DNA of 64,000 bases from Eggerthellaceae bacterium (lineage in GTDB: Bacteria; Actinomycetota; Coriobacteriia; Coriobacteriales; Eggerthellaceae). Both the position numbers and the translations under genes were made by a program. The DNA is taken from positions 18,172 to 82,171 of the forward strand of contig JALCHN010000004.1 of assembly GCA_022644775.1 (NCBI GenBank), given 5' to 3'. The notes beneath the pieces are model-generated. The model searched no databases and was not told where the DNA came from. It saw only the letters and a list, made by a program, of their open reading frames with translations. Below, in pieces: positions 62,126-64,000 of the stretch; the first letter of the stretch is position 1; every line of letters starts with the position of its first letter.

Positions 62126-62181
62126 ATGTGCTTCGTGCGCACAGGTCGCACGCGAATGACAATTCTAGAAAGAGAACTATC

Positions 62182-62433
62182 GTGACTCCTTTGCTCATCA
62201 TCTTCCTGATTCTGCTCGTCGTGTCCGGCGCCGGCTTGATCGTGTTCATCATGCTGCATTCCGGCAAGGGCACCGGCATCTCCGATGCCATCGCCAGCTC
62301 GCTCTACAACTCGAGCAACGGCACGAGCATCGTCGAGAAGAACCTCGACCGTTTCACGATCGCCTTCGCGATCATTTTCCTCGTGTCTCTGATCGTGCTC
62401 ATGATTATTTATCCCCAGGGAACAATTAATTAA
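62182..62433 (+). CDS. secG: Preprotein translocase subunit SecG
   Basis: 'LLIIFLILLVVSGAGLIVFIMLHSGKGTGISDAIAS...GTSIVEKNLDRFTIAFAIIFLVSLIVLMI'; GTG start. Confidence 0.93.
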   Translation: MTPLLIIFLILLVVSGAGLIVFIMLHSGKGTGISDAIASSLYNSSNGTSIVEKNLDRFTIAFAIIFLVSLIVLMIIYPQGTIN

Positions 62434-62493
62434 AAATTTCCCTTTGCAAACGGGGAAGGTTCTGCTAAAGTATTCTTCGTTGTCATTCAACAC

Positions 62494-62585
62494 GTCGGAG
62501 TGGCGGAATTGGCAGACGCGCTAGCTTGAGGTGCTAGTGCCTAACTTAAACGGGCATACGGGTTCAAGTCCCGTCTCCGACACCA
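62494..62585 (+). tRNA. tRNA-Leu (GAG)
   Basis: GTCGGAGTGGCGGAATTGGCAGACGCGCTAGCTTGAGGTGCTAGTGCC...GGGTTCAAGTCCCGTCTCCGACACCA; anticodon loop TTGAGGT; long variable arm. Confidence 0.95.
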
Positions 62586-62596
62586 TAGCCCAAAGA

Positions 62597-62622
62597 AAGG
62601 TCCTCTTCGGAGGGCCTTTTTT
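62597..62622 (+). terminator. Terminator after tRNA-Leu
   Basis: AAGGTCCTC-TTCG-GAGGGCCTT followed by TTTT. Confidence 0.85.
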
Positions 62623-62977
62623 GTTGCCCGGAATCCTTCGCTCGTGCGTTCGTGATCTTCGCTGCTCTCCTCGGAGGGGGTTATAGGCCAAAATGTGTAC
62701 CCCAAAAGCATGCATCGCGCCTGATGAATCCAGGAAAATCCTCCGGAAATTTCCAACGCCCCTGGTGCTTCGCCTTCCGACGGAATCGTCCCACCTTCGT
62801 CTGCCGCTGCCTCCGCAGTTGCGGCTGTGCTTGTGCCGGGGGCTCTACGGGGCAGGGGCAGACGGCCATCCGGAGGCGACTCATCGGCGGCCCCTTGGGG
62901 CTTCTCTCACTTTAAGGCAGCCTACCGACTCTGGCATCCCAGTGGGATGCTACGGAAAACTGTAATGGGGCAGAAGG

Positions 62978-63059
62978 TTTCGCCGCTCGCTGGCACGAAT
63001 CGGGCGTTGTGCGGTATATTTCGCCTCTCGCTGGCACGAATCGGGCGTTGTGTAGTATG
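62978..63059 (+). repeat. Two 41-bp tandem units (forward orientation)
   Basis: tttcgccgctcgctggcacgaatcgggcgttgtgcggtata / tttcgcctctcgctggcacgaatcgggcgttgtgtagtatg. Confidence 0.85.
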
Positions 63060-63174
63060 CGCAGACCGACTTCTCACGGGGCAGAGATTGTGAGCCAAGC
63101 TCTGACCTGGTGCTTTGCAAAGGCAAACGCCATCAACGGGCTGGATTCGCACTATTCGCCCCGATTGGATGCTA

Positions 63175-63256
63175 CATAACGGCACATCTCTGCCAGCGAC
63201 CCTCGAAATCGACTGCACAACGGCCCATCTCTGCCAGTGTCTCTCGATGTCAGCTA
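63175..63256 (-). repeat. Two 41-bp tandem units in inverted orientation relative to 62978-63059
   Basis: cataacggcacatctctgccagcgaccctcg (63175-) and cacaacggcccatctctgccagtgtctctcg (63216-), offset 41; approximate reverse complement of the forward units. Confidence 0.7.
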
Positions 63257-63590
63257 CGCATTGATATAACCGTGTCGGTTCTCGGGCCTGTGCGCGGGGC
63301 GTGCCTCGGTTCCCGTAGATGTTGTTGCTTGGCGCGGACAATAAGGCGAGTCGTCCGTTTCTCGGCCTGTGGCGTCAAGATCCTACAGGCGGGAGAGGGG
63401 CACGGCTCTCTGCTGCACGCTTCTGTGTTTCCAAGAGAACTGGCTCGCCGACACACAACTGTCCGCGCATTGTGCCGCACTTTGCATAAACATGATGAAA
63501 GCTTGCATATCCTGCGATTCGATATGCACCAAACATTTGCATGGATCGGGGCCGAAGCGCCCATGGGGCAGGATACAGCGCTTGGTTTAT

Positions 63591-63641
63591 GCAATGAATT
63601 GGATAGAATTTGCATATTGACAATGAATAGAATATGCAGTG
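63591..63641. promoter_or_regulatory. Possible ArgR-type operator region upstream of arcA
   Basis: gCAATGAATtggaTAGAATttgcatattgaCAATGAATAGAATatgcagtg; repeated TGAAT...ATGCA elements resemble ARG boxes (TGAATWWWWATTCA-like). Confidence 0.35.
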
Positions 63642-63905
63642 TTGCGAAAAACCCCAGGTCAGGACACAAATGATACGTTGTATATTCTTGAAAAATCGGT
63701 GTATACAGAAAGCGATTTTAAAAACAAGTACCACCCACGTACACAACTATGCCGTTAACCGACATTAGCGTTTAACAGAATGTTCATAATTGCTTTTACC
63801 GGCGCGCAGAGTAAAGTGTGCGGTATCGGAAGTTCGACCGTGCGAGCGCGGTCGACATCCACTACCTGGAGACTTGCATATTTTTGCAAAGAAAGGGGAG
63901 TTTAC

Positions 63906-64000
63906 ATGACCGGAGTCAACGTCAAGAGCGAGATCGGACCGCTCAAGAAGGTCATCCTCCACCGTCCCGGAAACGAGCTTCTGAACCTCACGCCCGACAC
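63906..64000 (+). CDS. arcA: Arginine deiminase, N-terminus (truncated by window end)
   Basis: [43 protein letters not shown] upstream. Confidence 0.9.
   Translation, partial: MTGVNVKSEIGPLKKVILHRPGNELLNLTPD

Noticed and set aside
62978-63256. Repeat cluster considered as a CRISPR array
   Set aside because: Units are contiguous 41-bp tandem copies without variable spacers, half are inverted, and no cas genes are visible.
62494-63900. Integrated element at the tRNA-Leu 3' end
   Set aside because: No duplicate of the tRNA 3' end is visible downstream and no integrase or element genes are present in the interval.

Overview
The window looks like a chromosomal segment of a Coriobacteriia (Eggerthellaceae-like) actinobacterium. 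This lineage call is an inference from gene content, GC-rich coding style and protein resemblance; no search was run. It has three parts. (A) 1-7200 is visibly more AT-rich: the end of an NrfD-like membrane anchor, a GntR regulator, an SPFH/stomatin protein, and a DmsA/DmsB/TorD-like/DmsC-like molybdopterin oxidoreductase operon. (B) 7260-15480 is an accessory 'scar' region: an IS256-like transposase remnant fused in frame to an EcsC-like C-terminus, an Abi_2/HEPN abortive-infection gene between two copies of a 43-bp perfect repeat, a large MucBP/InlB-type sortase-anchored surface protein, a RelB/DinJ-like remnant, a NERD-nuclease/topoisomerase-zinc-finger protein, a small antisense basic protein, complex inverted repeats and three tRNAs. 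(C) 15.5-62.5 kb is a dense, almost entirely plus-strand core: ABC-F, trpS, scpAB, pseudouridine synthase, tyrA-aroA-cmk-plsC-ispH, DUF512, der, plsY, gpsA, rpe, nifS, Nif3, Zn-ribbon, RNase H-like, dGTPase, azlCD, rplS, rnhB, yraN, yifB, dprA, trmFO, xer, uvrA, uvrC, rapZ, yvcK, whiA, gap-pgk-tpiA-gpmI, secG, tRNA-Leu. It ends with a repeat-rich intergenic region before a truncated arcA. The most interesting object is 38358-39233. It is an RNase HI-like domain with apparent replacements of catalytic acids, fused to a C-terminal domain that aligns by eye with QueD/PTPS (T-fold) but has lost the zinc and catalytic motifs. It sits in the Nif3-Zn-ribbon-RNase H context where mycobacteria carry an RNase HI-CobC fusion.
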